Assembly: GCA_905216195.1 (NCBI GenBank)
Contig: CAJMSX010000036.1
Span: 1 to 39,789 of the forward strand
Length of the DNA stretch: 39,789 nucleotides
Direction of reading: 5' to 3'
From: an uncultured bacterium
GTDB lineage: Bacteria > Bacteroidota > Bacteroidia > Bacteroidales > Marinifilaceae
Part shown: positions 7,806-16,401 of the stretch, one piece after another
How the letters are laid out: each line of letters begins with the position of its first letter
Numbering within the stretch: the first letter of the stretch is position 1
The notes under the pieces: model-generated
The model's database searches: none
Seen by the model: only the letters and a program-made list of their open reading frames with translations
What the model was told of the DNA's origin: nothing
Position numbers and translations under genes: made by a program

Positions 7806-8747
7806 TTATTTCTTTTTCTTGTTTTTATCTTCTTCTTCCCGGATACGGGGGTGAAATTTGTTGATCGTATCTTTCAGATAATGATTATCCAAATGGGTAT
7901 AGATTTCGGTGGTCAGGATGGATTCATGCCCGAGCATATCCTGAACAGCCCGAAGATCGGCTCCCCCGGTTACCAAATGAGAAGCAAAAGAGTGCCGGAA
8001 CGTGTGCGGAGAAACGGATTTTTTGATTCCGGCACGGTCGGCCAGGTGTTTGATGATGTTGAATACCATTACCCGGGAAAGGGAAGTTCCCCGCTTATTG
8101 AGGAATAAAACATCTTCGTATCCTTTCTGAATATCCAGGTAATCCCGGTATCCTTTCAGATAAAGTTTAATTTCCTGTTTGGCATTTTTACTCAACGGAA
8201 TCATCCGTTCTTTATTTCCTTTTCCTTCAATCTTTATGGTTCCCATTCTAAAATTGATGTTGGAAATTTTGACGCTGATCAGTTCGGATACCCGTAAACC
8301 ACAGGAATAAAGAGTTTCGATAATGGCTTTATTCCGCTGTCCTTCCGGTTTGTACATCTCGACAGCATTTAAAATCGCGTCGATTTCTTCCACCGTCAGG
8401 ATACTCGGCAGTTTTCTGCCGATCTTCGGTGCTTCCAGCATTTTGGTGGGATTGATTTCCAGAATTCCGTCATAGACCAGGAACTTGAAGAAAGAACGTA
8501 TACTGGAGATACTTCTTGCCTGAGTCCGGTTAGTTACACCCATATCGTTGATATACAGCATGTAATTTTTCAGTATATCATACGTTACTCCGTCCGGTCC
8601 GTTTACCGAATGGTTGTCTTCACAAAATTTTGCCAGTTTTCTGACATCATTTAAATACGCCTCAACTGAATTTGAGGATAAGGATTTTTCGAGAATTAAA
8701 TACGTCTTATAATTCTCGATCGCATTCTCCCAAGTCATCTTGTTCAT
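7806..8747 (-). CDS. xerD: Tyrosine recombinase XerD
   Basis: Site-specific recombinase that resolves chromosome dimers at dif with FtsK. The 313-residue protein has an N-terminal SAM-like core-binding domain (about 5-95) and a C-terminal catalytic domain. The catalytic set is complete: R152 in SCGLRVSEL, K176 in EGKGNKER, H248 and R251 in PHTFRHSFA, H274 in LGHESI, and nucleophile Y283 in IYTHLD. The position beside aroQ-pyk and the lack of neighbouring mobile genes favour the housekeeping recombinase over an integrase. The C terminus is a short lysine-rich tail (DKNKKKK). A -7 box lies about 73 bases upstream. Confidence 0.92.
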   Translation of the reverse strand: MNKMTWENAIENYKTYLILEKSLSSNSVEAYLNDVRKLAKFCEDNHSVNGPDGVTYDILKNYMLYINDMGVTNRTQARSISSIRSFFKFLVYDGILEINPTKMLEAPKIGRKLPSILTVEEIDAILNAVEMYKPEGQRNKAIIETLYSCGLRVSELISVKISNINFRMGTIKIEGKGNKERMIPLSKNAKQEIKLYLKGYRDYLDIQKGYEDVLFLNKRGTSLSRVMVFNIIKHLADRAGIKKSVSPHTFRHSFASHLVTGGADLRAVQDMLGHESILTTEIYTHLDNHYLKDTINKFHPRIREEEDKNKKKK

Positions 8748-8819
8748 TTTTTAAGTCAATAATTTATTATTTCCCAAGCATTCATTCAAACTTACACATC
8801 CACATTGTTTTTGACTTTG

Positions 8820-8827
8820 CAAAAATA
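8820..8827 (-). promoter_or_regulatory. -7 box (TATTTTTG) for xerD
   Basis: An exact TAnnTTTG match on the minus strand, 73 bases upstream of the xerD start. The -33 element is not recognisable. Confidence 0.4.
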
Positions 8828-9031
8828 ATGTAATTATTAAAAGTTGCGGATAAAGATATATATTTTTTTTATAAACTCGTTTCATAAATCATGAATTTAA
8901 CAATAGAAAATGAATTTGTTAGGATTTTTTGGTAATAAAGCGATAATTCACACCCATAAGTATATAGGAACAAGGAGGCCGGTATCCGAGAAAAATGTTA
9001 ATTTAAAAAAGGTTATACCGGGGAAAATGTT

Positions 9032-9039
9032 TAATTTTG
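9032..9039 (+). promoter_or_regulatory. -7 box (TAATTTTG) for aroQ-pyk
   Basis: An exact TAnnTTTG match, about 30 bases upstream of the aroQ ATG, giving a leader of roughly 23 bases. No clear -33 TTTG. Confidence 0.5.
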
Positions 9040-9068
9040 TGGAGTTATTGGGAATAAAAAGTTAGTTT

Positions 9069-9497
9069 ATGAGGATATTGATATTGAACGGTCCAAACTT
9101 GAATCTTTTGGGGATCCGGGAACCCGGCGTGTACGGGGACAAAAGTTTTGAAAATTATCTGCCGGAACTCCGGAAGAAGTATGAAGAGATAGAGATTGCC
9201 TATTTTCAGTCCAATGTAGAGGGGGAACTGATCGACAAGATTCAGGAGTGGGGATTCGGCTCGGATGGAATCATTTTAAATGCGGGTGCGTATACACATA
9301 CGTCGGTTGCTTTGGCCGATGCTATTTCAGCGGTCCGGGTTCCGGTGGTCGAGGTCCATATTTCCAACACCGCCCGGCGGGAGAGTTTCAGACATTTGTC
9401 TTATATATCGGCGGTTTGTCTGGGAACGATTACCGGTTTCGGTTTGGATTCCTATGAATTGGCTTTGATCGCTCTTTATAAACACAACCATAAATAG
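9069..9497 (+). CDS. aroQ: Type II 3-dehydroquinate dehydratase
   Basis: Shikimate-pathway enzyme that dehydrates 3-dehydroquinate through an enolate intermediate; the family forms dodecamers. At 142 residues it has the usual length. The N terminus ILILNGPNLNLLGIREPGVYG carries the family signature and catalytic Y22. The lid follows, then NAGAYTHTSVAL, then VEVHISN with catalytic H97, and RRESFRH with the conserved arginine. It starts shortly after a -7 box and ends 11 bases before pyk, so the two are almost certainly cotranscribed. The xerD-aroQ-pyk order is, from memory, common in Bacteroidetes. Confidence 0.95.
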   Translation: MRILILNGPNLNLLGIREPGVYGDKSFENYLPELRKKYEEIEIAYFQSNVEGELIDKIQEWGFGSDGIILNAGAYTHTSVALADAISAVRVPVVEVHISNTARRESFRHLSYISAVCLGTITGFGLDSYELALIALYKHNHK

Positions 9498-9508
9498 ATT
9501 AGAACGAA

Positions 9509-10909
9509 ATGAAGAGAACGAAAATTGTTGCGACTATTTCAGATAAAAAATGTGATGTGGATTTTTTACGGGAATTGTATGAATCCGGAATGGATGTGGT
9601 ACGTTTGAATACGGCTCACCAGACTCCAGAGGAAGCCTTGAAGGTGATCCGTAACGTGCGGGCCGTTTCCGATAAAATTCCCTTATTGATCGATACAAAA
9701 GGTCCGGAAGTGAGGACGACCCTGCTTTCTACGCCTGTGAATGTCGAAAAGGGGGAGGTCGTATATATGACGGGGGACGATACCGTCACTTCCGTAAAAA
9801 AATTAATTCACGTTTCTTATAAGAATTTTGCCGCAGATATCAATATCGGAGATAAAGTGCTGGTCGACGACGGGGACGTGGAGTTCGTGGTACAGGGTAA
9901 ATATCCGGATCGTCTGGAACTGGTGGCTACCAACCCGGGGATGATTAAAGACCGGAAGAGCGTAAATGTACCGGGAGCCTCTATGAAATTGGTGTCCATT
10001 AGTGAAAAAGACCGGACATTTATCGATTTTGCCATCCAAAATGAGGTGGATTTTATCGCCCATTCCTTTGTACGGAATAAGGAAGACGTCCTGGCTATCC
10101 AGAAGATTCTGGACGGGCACCGCAGCTCTATTAAAATCATTGCCAAAATAGAAAATCAGGAAGGAGTAGACCATATCGACGAAATTCTGGACCACGTTTA
10201 CGGAGTGATGGTGGCGCGGGGAGACCTGGCCATAGAGATCGATGCCGAAAAAATCCCGAGAATACAACGATACATTGTGAACAAATGTATTGAAAGCAAG
10301 AAACCGGTAATTATTGCTACCCAAATGTTGCACTCGATGATCGATCATCCCCGACCGACACGGGCGGAGGTGAGCGATATAGCCAACGCGGTTTTTATGG
10401 GAACCGATGCCGTTATGCTGAGCGGAGAAACCGCCTATGGAGATTATCCGGTGGAAGCGGTGAAGGTAATGAATAAGGTTGCGGAGGCTAACGAATCGGT
10501 TACTGCACCCGATTCGGGAAGGAATCTGGTGAGGATTAATAATGAAGTAACAGCAGCTTTGGCGCGGGTAGCGGTAAAAACCACTACTCTTCTGCCCATC
10601 CGGGCAATCGTCGTGGATACGCTTAGCGGACGGACGGCCCGTTACTTGTCCGCTTTCCGGGGAGGATTGCCGGTGTACGCCCGTTGTTACAATGAAAAGG
10701 TAATGCGGGAATTGGCCTTGTCTTTCGGTATTCGTCCTTATTTTACGGAAAAACCGACTTCCCGGGACGAGTTTATCCGGGATATCCCGGAAGTATTGTT
10801 GAAAGCAGGATATGCGGAAGAAGATTATATTCTGGTGATCGGCGGTAGTTTCGGACATGTGAGGGGAGCTTCGTTTATGGAAATTTGTAAGATCAGCGAT
10901 ATAAAATAA
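9509..10909 (+). CDS. pyk: Pyruvate kinase
   Basis: Converts phosphoenolpyruvate and ADP to pyruvate and ATP, the last step of glycolysis. The 466-residue protein shows KIVATISDK at the start, VRLNTAH in place of the more usual RLNFSH, DTKGPEVRT, KIIAKIENQEG with the catalytic lysine, VMVARGDLAIEI, and the signature run ATQMLHSMIDHPRPTRAEVSDIAN followed by DAVMLSGETAYG. The C-terminal domain is complete, ending GASFMEICKI, and there is no PEP-utiliser extension. It is second in an aroQ-pyk operon closed by a strong hairpin. Confidence 0.95.
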   Translation: MKRTKIVATISDKKCDVDFLRELYESGMDVVRLNTAHQTPEEALKVIRNVRAVSDKIPLLIDTKGPEVRTTLLSTPVNVEKGEVVYMTGDDTVTSVKKLIHVSYKNFAADINIGDKVLVDDGDVEFVVQGKYPDRLELVATNPGMIKDRKSVNVPGASMKLVSISEKDRTFIDFAIQNEVDFIAHSFVRNKEDVLAIQKILDGHRSSIKIIAKIENQEGVDHIDEILDHVYGVMVARGDLAIEIDAEKIPRIQRYIVNKCIESKKPVIIATQMLHSMIDHPRPTRAEVSDIANAVFMGTDAVMLSGETAYGDYPVEAVKVMNKVAEANESVTAPDSGRNLVRINNEVTAALARVAVKTTTLLPIRAIVVDTLSGRTARYLSAFRGGLPVYARCYNEKVMRELALSFGIRPYFTEKPTSRDEFIRDIPEVLLKAGYAEEDYILVIGGSFGHVRGASFMEICKISDIK

Positions 10910-10928
10910 GCCGCCTTTTTCCAGCTGG

Positions 10929-10977
10929 ACCGGTTTGTATTATAAGTTATTTTTAATACAAACCGGTTTTTGTTTTG
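10929..10977 (+). terminator. Strong intrinsic terminator after pyk
   Basis: ACCGGTTTGTATTA (10929-10942) pairs perfectly with TAATACAAACCGGT (10954-10967) around an 11-base loop, followed by a T-rich tract. It lies 20 bases after the pyk stop and ends the aroQ-pyk transcript. Confidence 0.9.
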
Positions 10978-11089
10978 TAAAATTTTTAATAAAGTTGGGT
11001 TTTTTCTCGTTTATTTGAGAAAAATGAGTTATGTTTACCGCTGAAAATAGCTAGAAATTTATCATAATTATTTCTTTAAATTTTATCGA

Positions 11090-14000
11090 ATGACAAAGTT
11101 TTTTTTATCAATTCTGTTTGTGGCCTTGAGTGTGTCGCTTCGTGCCCAACAAAAAAGTTTCTGGAAAGAGGATTTTTCATCCGGGCAGCTTCCTGCCGGC
11201 TGGATCCTGGTAGACTCTACCGGAGTGGAGGGAAATCATTACGACTGGATTCTGACCGACCAGCCTTATCCGGGTTCTTTCCAGTTTAATCAACAGGCTC
11301 CTCCCATCGCTTCTGCGAGCCGCGGTTATCACATGCAATACCGGGCTGGGGTATTTACGGGAGAAGAGGTAACGAAATGGAATCAACGAAAACAGTATCC
11401 TTCGGGATATTTTCAGACTTCGGCTATCGATTGTAAGGATAAAAAAGATGTGATACTGAAGTTTCAGCACGCTTTTCGTTGGAACGACTGGTTCTCTGCT
11501 AAAAACCGGGGATTGTGGGTAGGAGTCAGCAATGACGGAAAAACCTGGAAGGAGTATAATGTATTGAAAAATCATCCGGCGGCTACGAATATGCACGAGC
11601 CCTTGACGGAAGAAATCAATATTTCGGAAGTAGCAGCAGGACAACCCCAGGTATATCTGCGCTTTTTCTGGAAAGGGATGTTTGCCTGGTATTGGATGGT
11701 AGACGATATCGAACTGACCGAACCGTATGCAGACGATGTGGCGTTGGTTGCCCTTGAGTCTCATCGTCCGGAAGGGAATAACTTTACGACTCACGATACG
11801 TTGAAAGTCCGCATCAGTAATGTTGGTGCCAATCCCGTGAATGAAAATTTTGAAGTGGTTGCCAAACTCAGTGACGGAAAAGAATTAAAAGCTACGGTAG
11901 ATGCTTTCGCACATCCTTTGGAAAAACAGGAAGAACGGGTGGTCGCCTTTCCTCCCACGGATCTCTCTTTGTTGGGTTCTCATAAGATTACCTTTATCAG
12001 TCGTTATGCCCAGGATCAGAGAAAATCGAACGACGAATTGCACGTACGGCTGTATGCAGCTAAGATGATATTAGGGAATGTAACCGGCTTTAAGAAATTG
12101 GGGAAATCGGATTTTGAATTCGTTTCCGGTTATTCCAAAATCCGGTTGATGTTTTACCGGAACGACATTTTTCGGATCTGGCTGGCACCCGACGGAGAAT
12201 ATACCAATCCTGCCGGAGATGCCATTGTGGTGGATTACGGTGTAAAAAAACCGGCTGTGTCCGTCAGCGAAAACAGTCGTTATTATAAATTCGCCACTCC
12301 TCAGTGCGTGGTGAGGGTGTATAAGAAACCCCTGCGTTTTGCTCTTTATGATAAAACCGACCGGAAAATGTTGTTTGAGGAAACGGCTCCGCTTACCTTC
12401 GGAGCCAAGACCTATCAGACTTTGAAGCGGGGGGGACAGGAACATTTTTACGGCGGGGGAATGCAACAAGGCCGTTTTTCTCATGCCGGAAAAGATTTGG
12501 ATATTTCCGTAACGGGTTGGCAGGAGGGAGAAAGTTCCAATCCCGTACCGTTTTATATGTCCTCTAACGGTTACGGGGTGTTCCGGAATACGTTCACTCC
12601 GGGTAAATATTCTTTTAGCGGAGTGGCCGAACAAGCTGTAGCCGACGGTAAAGATCTGAAATATTTCAGTTCTTTCGCTCATTTCGAGAATCGGTTCGAT
12701 GCTTTTTATTTCTACGGTCCCGATTTGAAAAATATATTGAACGATTATACGGATATTACCGGCAAGCCTTTTATGCCGGCTCAGTGGATGCTCACGATGG
12801 GTGACGCGGATTGTTATAATAAGCCGGAACAGCGGGTAGGTTGGAAACAACAGACCCCTGATGTTATCAAACAGATTGCCGATAAATATGTGGAGCATGA
12901 TATGCCCCGGGGCTGGATTCTTCCGAACGACGGTTACGGTTGCGGATATGTAAAACTGGATTCCGTCGTACGGGAATTGAAGAAGAGAGGTTTTTATACC
13001 GGTTTATGGACCGAAAACGGTGTGGATAAAATTGCCTACGAAGTGGGAAGTTGCGGCACCCGGCTCTGTAAGCTCGATGTAGCCTGGGTCGGTTCCGGCT
13101 ATGAATTTGCCCTGAACGGTGCCAAATCCGCTTATGAAGGAATAGAAAACAATACAAACGAACGGGGTTTCGTATGGTCTGTCTGCGGTTGGGCGGGAAC
13201 TCACCGGTATTCTACCGTATGGAGCGGAGACCAAGCTGGGGATTTCGATTATATCCGGTATCATATCCCCACGGTGGTCGGAGCGGGCCTTTCGGCTCAA
13301 AATGCCGCGACCAGCGATGTGGACGGTATTTTCGGAGGGTCGGCTTTTACTTATACCCGCGACCTGCAGTGGAAAGTGTTCACACCTATTATTATGACCA
13401 TGAGCGGATGGGCTCCTGTGGATAAACAACCGTGGTTGTACGGGCATCCTTACGAAGATATCAACCGGAATTACCTGAAATTGAAAATGCGGTTGAGACC
13501 TTATGCTTATACCTATTGTTATCAGGCTCATACCACCGGTGTCCCCATGGTTAGAGCTATGGTGCTGGAATTTCCCCGGGATACGGTTACTTACGATACA
13601 TTGACTCAATATCAGTTTATGAGCGGGGAGTGGATGATGGTAGCTCCGGTATATAAGCGGGGAGACTGGAGAGGTACCTGCAACCGGGAGGATATTTATT
13701 TCCCGGAAGGCACCTGGTACGATTATTGGACCGGTGAGGCGTATACGGGAGGACAATGGTTGAAAAAATACAAAGCGGGGTTGGATATTTGTCCGGTATT
13801 TATCCGGCAGGGAGCCATTATCCCCATGTATCCCGATATGAATTACGTCTGGGAAAAACCCACGGACGTTTTGACTCTGGATATTTATCCCTACGGGGAA
13901 TCTTCTTTCGATATGTATGAAGACGACGGACTTACCCGGGATTATCAGAAAGGGGAATTTGCCCGGACGTTGATTTCGGTGGATGCGCCGAAAACGGAGG

Positions 14001-14269
14001 AAGGAACGGTTACCGTCAATATCGGGGCGGCCCGGGGCGATTATAAAGGGAGGCTGAAGGAACGGACTTACGTGCTGGATGTCCGGTCCGGTAAAAGCCC
14101 TGCAGGCGTTCGCTTGAACGGAAATGTTTCGCCCCAGCTGAGTGCGGCGGAGTTCGAAGCGGGAAAGCCGGGTTGGTATTTTAATCCGGAAGACCGGAAA
14201 GGCCGGTTAAAGATACGTTCCGCTAAAGTATCTACCGATGAAAACCAGACTTTTGAAATCGTGTATTAG
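11090..14269 (+). CDS. Secreted glycoside hydrolase family 31 enzyme with N-terminal beta-sandwich domains
   Basis: The 1059-residue protein begins with a signal peptide (about 1-19, ending SLRAQ). Residues about 22-212 look like a choice-of-anchor/MAM-type jelly roll (FWKEDFSSGQLPAGWILVDS, then WYWMVDDIEL at the end). About 215-320 looks like a CARDB/Ig-like module. The GH31 part follows: N-terminal beta domain, TIM barrel from about 560, and C-terminal sandwiches. The likely nucleophile is D663 in CKLDVAWVG and the acid/base D714 in WSGDQAGDF. The nucleophile motif differs from the WxDMNE form of alpha-glucosidases and alpha-xylosidases, so the substrate cannot be assigned; an alpha-galactosidase-like or other specificity is possible. 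It is monocistronic with a perfect terminator behind it and no SusC/D pair in view. Confidence 0.87.
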   Translation: MTKFFLSILFVALSVSLRAQQKSFWKEDFSSGQLPAGWILVDSTGVEGNHYDWILTDQPYPGSFQFNQQAPPIASASRGYHMQYRAGVFTGEEVTKWNQRKQYPSGYFQTSAIDCKDKKDVILKFQHAFRWNDWFSAKNRGLWVGVSNDGKTWKEYNVLKNHPAATNMHEPLTEEINISEVAAGQPQVYLRFFWKGMFAWYWMVDDIELTEPYADDVALVALESHRPEGNNFTTHDTLKVRISNVGANPVNENFEVVAKLSDGKELKATVDAFAHPLEKQEERVVAFPPTDLSLLGSHKITFISRYAQDQRKSNDELHVRLYAAKMILGNVTGFKKLGKSDFEFVSGYSKIRLMFYRNDIFRIWLAPDGEYTNPAGDAIVVDYGVKKPAVSVSENSRYYKFATPQCVVRVYKKPLRFALYDKTDRKMLFEETAPLTFGAKTYQTLKRGGQEHFYGGGMQQGRFSHAGKDLDISVTGWQEGESSNPVPFYMSSNGYGVFRNTFTPGKYSFSGVAEQAVADGKDLKYFSSFAHFENRFDAFYFYGPDLKNILNDYTDITGKPFMPAQWMLTMGDADCYNKPEQRVGWKQQTPDVIKQIADKYVEHDMPRGWILPNDGYGCGYVKLDSVVRELKKRGFYTGLWTENGVDKIAYEVGSCGTRLCKLDVAWVGSGYEFALNGAKSAYEGIENNTNERGFVWSVCGWAGTHRYSTVWSGDQAGDFDYIRYHIPTVVGAGLSAQNAATSDVDGIFGGSAFTYTRDLQWKVFTPIIMTMSGWAPVDKQPWLYGHPYEDINRNYLKLKMRLRPYAYTYCYQAHTTGVPMVRAMVLEFPRDTVTYDTLTQYQFMSGEWMMVAPVYKRGDWRGTCNREDIYFPEGTWYDYWTGEAYTGGQWLKKYKAGLDICPVFIRQGAIIPMYPDMNYVWEKPTDVLTLDIYPYGESSFDMYEDDGLTRDYQKGEFARTLISVDAPKTEEGTVTVNIGAARGDYKGRLKERTYVLDVRSGKSPAGVRLNGNVSPQLSAAEFEAGKPGWYFNPEDRKGRLKIRSAKVSTDENQTFEIVY

Positions 14270-14292
14270 GATCTTTTAAGCATTTATAGAAT

Positions 14293-14328
14293 AAAATAGG
14301 GGTAGTCCGGTCCGGATACCCCTATTTT
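14293..14328 (+). terminator. Perfect-stem terminator after the GH31 gene
   Basis: AAAATAGGGGTA (14293-14304) pairs perfectly with TACCCCTATTTT (14317-14328). The spacer contains TCCGG-T-CCGGA, which can extend the stem. A-tract and T-tract arms let it act in both directions. Confidence 0.85.
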
Positions 14329-14356
14329 GCAGATACGCTATACGGGGAATGTTTCA

Positions 14357-14364
14357 TAACTTTG
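14357..14364 (+). promoter_or_regulatory. -7 box (TAACTTTG) for the first PorT-like gene
   Basis: An exact TAnnTTTG match 35 bases upstream of the ATG at 14400. The nearest TTTG upstream is 27 bases away, too far for a standard -33 element. Confidence 0.5.
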
Positions 14365-14399
14365 CTTTCGTATTAATAACTAACTAAACGAAAACGAAG

Positions 14400-14996
14400 A
14401 TGAAAAAACTAGTATTGTCAGTAATTGCAGGGATCGCCTTGATAGGCAGTGTAAAAGCTCAGTCCGAATTTACCTTCGGGCCGAAAGTAGGGTTGAATGT
14501 GACAAATATTACCCACTCTCACGGAGATAATAAAGTCAGTATAAACGCCGGTATCTTCGGATTGGCCCGTTTTAACGACTGGCTCGGATTTCAGGCCGAA
14601 GTGCTTTATTCACGTCAGGGATGGCGGGATAAAGTGACGATGGACGGGGATGACGTGAAAGTGAAATACCGGGTAAACTACCTGAATATTCCGATTTTGG
14701 CCCGGTTTTATGTTTGGGACGGAGTGAGCGTGGATCTCGGACGTCAATTGGGAATCGCTCTGAATGCCATAGAAAAATACATACATTCGGGGATTTCGGT
14801 CAAAGAGAAAATTCATCATTTAAATACGCTGGAAGCCAGTTTTGTAATGGGCTTATCCTATGAATTCGATCTGGGACTTATCCTTTCCGCCCGTTATAAT
14901 CTGGGATTAAGTAATGTATTCGATAAGGACGAATTCGGAAGCAGTAATAAAAACCACGTTTTCCAGGTAAGTTTAGCTTATAAATTAAATTGGTAA
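14400..14996 (+). CDS. PorT-family outer-membrane beta-barrel protein (copy 1)
   Basis: The 198-residue protein has a signal peptide (about 1-20, ending GSVKAQ) followed by alternating amphipathic strands typical of an eight-stranded barrel: FTFGPKVGLNV, LGFQAEVLYSRQGW, KVKYRVNYLNIPILARFYVWDG, then LILSARYNLGLSNVF and a C-terminal strand ending in an aromatic residue (LAYKLNW). These are hallmarks of the PorT/OMP_b-brl_2 family, small Bacteroidetes outer-membrane proteins mostly of unknown role. It is a clear paralogue of the gene at 17590. The usual GPQLG turn reads GRQLG here (VDLGRQLGIALNA), unlike the paralogue. It is closed by a terminator at 15091. Confidence 0.85.
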   Translation: MKKLVLSVIAGIALIGSVKAQSEFTFGPKVGLNVTNITHSHGDNKVSINAGIFGLARFNDWLGFQAEVLYSRQGWRDKVTMDGDDVKVKYRVNYLNIPILARFYVWDGVSVDLGRQLGIALNAIEKYIHSGISVKEKIHHLNTLEASFVMGLSYEFDLGLILSARYNLGLSNVFDKDEFGSSNKNHVFQVSLAYKLNW

Positions 14997-15090
14997 TTCT
15001 CCAGGAAAAGCGGAGGGAGCCAAAAAGTAAAAACATCCCTTGGAGAATCGAATATTGGATTTCAGTCTCCCGGGGGGATACGAATAAATC

Positions 15091-15131
15091 GAGGGTGCCG
15101 GCTCTTTTTGAACTGCACCCTCTGTTTTTTT
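15091..15131 (+). terminator. Intrinsic terminator after PorT copy 1
   Basis: GAGGGTGC (15091-15098) pairs with GCACCCTC (15115-15122) around a 16-base loop, followed by a run of seven T. Confidence 0.8.
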
Positions 15132-15297
15132 ACCTTTTTCTGTTATCCGATAAGGAAAAAGAAGCGTGAAATAGTAAAATATTACATAAATTTAGTAAAT
15201 ATCTATCTGTATTTTTTCTAAAAACCGGATATATTTCCTTATAAGTTAATGATTTGTGAATATTGTTTGCGGAGAAAACAAAGCCCGGATATTTATA

Positions 15298-15305
15298 TAT
15301 CTTTG
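15298..15305 (+). promoter_or_regulatory. -7 box (TATCTTTG) for the AraC regulator
   Basis: An exact TAnnTTTG match 41 bases upstream of the ATG at 15347. No -33 TTTG at standard spacing. Confidence 0.45.
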
Positions 15306-15346
15306 CCGCGTAATGTGGTATCTGTAAATGGCGAAGGGGTTTTCTC

Positions 15347-16189
15347 ATGGAACGTATTCGGTGTAATAAACTGGTCAATTGTGATGATTGTCCGCATACG
15401 GATATATCGGTATTTTCCCATCTGCGTTTAGCGAAAGATTTTCATTTTCATCGGTACCGGTGTAAGGAAAATATGCTTTTTTTCCTGCTGAAGGGAAAAA
15501 TCGAAATCCACAGTAAGGAATATTCCCGGTTGATTCTGGCTCCGAATCAGTTTATTCTCCAACCGATCGGTTCGGAAATAGAGACTCATACCCTGGAAGA
15601 TGCGGAATGCATCCTTTATACCTTCGATATTCCCCAGGTCACCTGTCCGGATCGTTACCAAAAGATCATGGAAACCCAGGTGGAGGAGACGATGCCCCGT
15701 CCTCTGGAGATGTGTGCGCCTATGCAATATTTTATGAAAGGAATGGTGAATTACCTGAATGAGGGGATGATTTGTAAAAATTTTATGAATCTGAAAAAAC
15801 AGGAGCTGGTTTTTATTTTGAACTGCTATTACCCGGTGAAGCAAGTAGCTGCTTTTATGCAACCGGTGATCAGTTATTCGAATCGTTTCCGTTATTTTGT
15901 CGCCCAGAATCATTATAAGGTAAAAAATGTGGAAGAACTGGCTTTACTGGGGGGGTATAGTGTAGTGTCTTTTCGCCGTATTTTTAAAAATATATTCGGC
16001 ATGCCCGCTTATCAATGGATGATAAAAAGGAAGTGTGAAAATATTCTCGAAGACCTCAAACGCAATCAGTTGTCCATTTCCGAGATTGCCTATAAATATC
16101 TGTTCGATTCTTTACCTCAGTTTTCCAATTTTTGTAAAACCAATTTCGGTAAATCTCCGCGGGAAATCCGGAAAGAACACCTGTTTTAA
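15347..16189 (+). CDS. AraC-family transcriptional regulator
   Basis: The 280-residue protein has an N-terminal cupin-like sensor region (LLKGKIEIHSKEYSRLILAPNQFILQPIGSEIE) and a C-terminal double helix-turn-helix of AraC type (about 185-280). The latter includes VEELALLGGYSVVSFRRIFKNIFGMPAYQWMIKRK and the signature tail ISEIAYKYLFDSLPQFSNFCKTNFGKSPREIRK. The first 20 residues carry three closely spaced cysteines and a histidine (C6, C12, C15, H17), which could bind a metal or sense redox, though this is speculative. It sits 212 bases upstream of a fimbrillin-like lipoprotein gene with the same orientation and is the obvious candidate to control it; an 8-bp dyad lies in between. Autoregulation is possible. 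Confidence 0.88.
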   Translation: MERIRCNKLVNCDDCPHTDISVFSHLRLAKDFHFHRYRCKENMLFFLLKGKIEIHSKEYSRLILAPNQFILQPIGSEIETHTLEDAECILYTFDIPQVTCPDRYQKIMETQVEETMPRPLEMCAPMQYFMKGMVNYLNEGMICKNFMNLKKQELVFILNCYYPVKQVAAFMQPVISYSNRFRYFVAQNHYKVKNVEELALLGGYSVVSFRRIFKNIFGMPAYQWMIKRKCENILEDLKRNQLSISEIAYKYLFDSLPQFSNFCKTNFGKSPREIRKEHLF

Positions 16190-16284
16190 AGGAAAATCCC
16201 TGATAGAATTGTTAAATATGCCCGGATATCAAAAATATCAACTTTTTGATTATTTTTCGTAAATTATCGCATCCCTTAACTACA

Positions 16285-16292
16285 TATATTTG
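16285..16292 (+). promoter_or_regulatory. -7 box (TATATTTG) for the fimbrillin-like gene
   Basis: An exact TAnnTTTG match about 110 bases upstream of the ATG at 16402, giving a long leader. It is followed four bases later by a perfect inverted repeat at 16296-16322. Confidence 0.5.
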
Positions 16293-16295
16293 CTG

Positions 16296-16322
16296 TCGAA
16301 ACAGAGAATAAAAATGTTTCGA
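16296..16322 (+). promoter_or_regulatory. Inverted repeat at the predicted start of the fimbrillin-like transcript
   Basis: TCGAAACA (16296-16303) and TGTTTCGA (16315-16322) form a perfect 8-bp dyad around 11 bases. It begins immediately downstream of a -7 box, so it would be either a 5'-end RNA hairpin that protects the transcript or a protein-binding operator, with the adjacent AraC protein as candidate. Confidence 0.5.
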
Positions 16323-16401
16323 TCAGAATTTAATCTTTTTATATTCAGTATGTTGTGCTGTATAGGAAGAATTATTAAAAAATTAAATAAATAATAAAGA
16401 G

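Larger units (their letters stand above)
8748..9068. other. AT-rich divergent promoter region between xerD and aroQ
   Basis: This 321-base gap holds no gene that can be supported. It contains the minus-strand box TATTTTTG at 8820-8827 for xerD and the plus-strand box TAATTTTG at 9032-9039 for aroQ. Neither has a clear -33 TTTG. The middle is very AT-rich with no repeat noticed. Confidence 0.6.
14997..15346. other. Intergenic region: terminator, then araC promoter
   Basis: No gene is supported in this 350-base gap. It contains the intrinsic terminator at 15091-15131, an AT-rich stretch, and a TATCTTTG box at 15298-15305 ahead of the AraC regulator. Confidence 0.6.

Noticed and set aside
9803..10858. 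351-residue minus-strand ORF
   Set aside because: Lies entirely antisense to pyruvate kinase, whose family motifs are intact; the translation has no recognisable domain.
12071..12898. 275-residue minus-strand ORF inside the GH31 gene
   Set aside because: Antisense shadow of a well-supported coding sequence, with histidine/arginine-rich composition typical of reverse frames.
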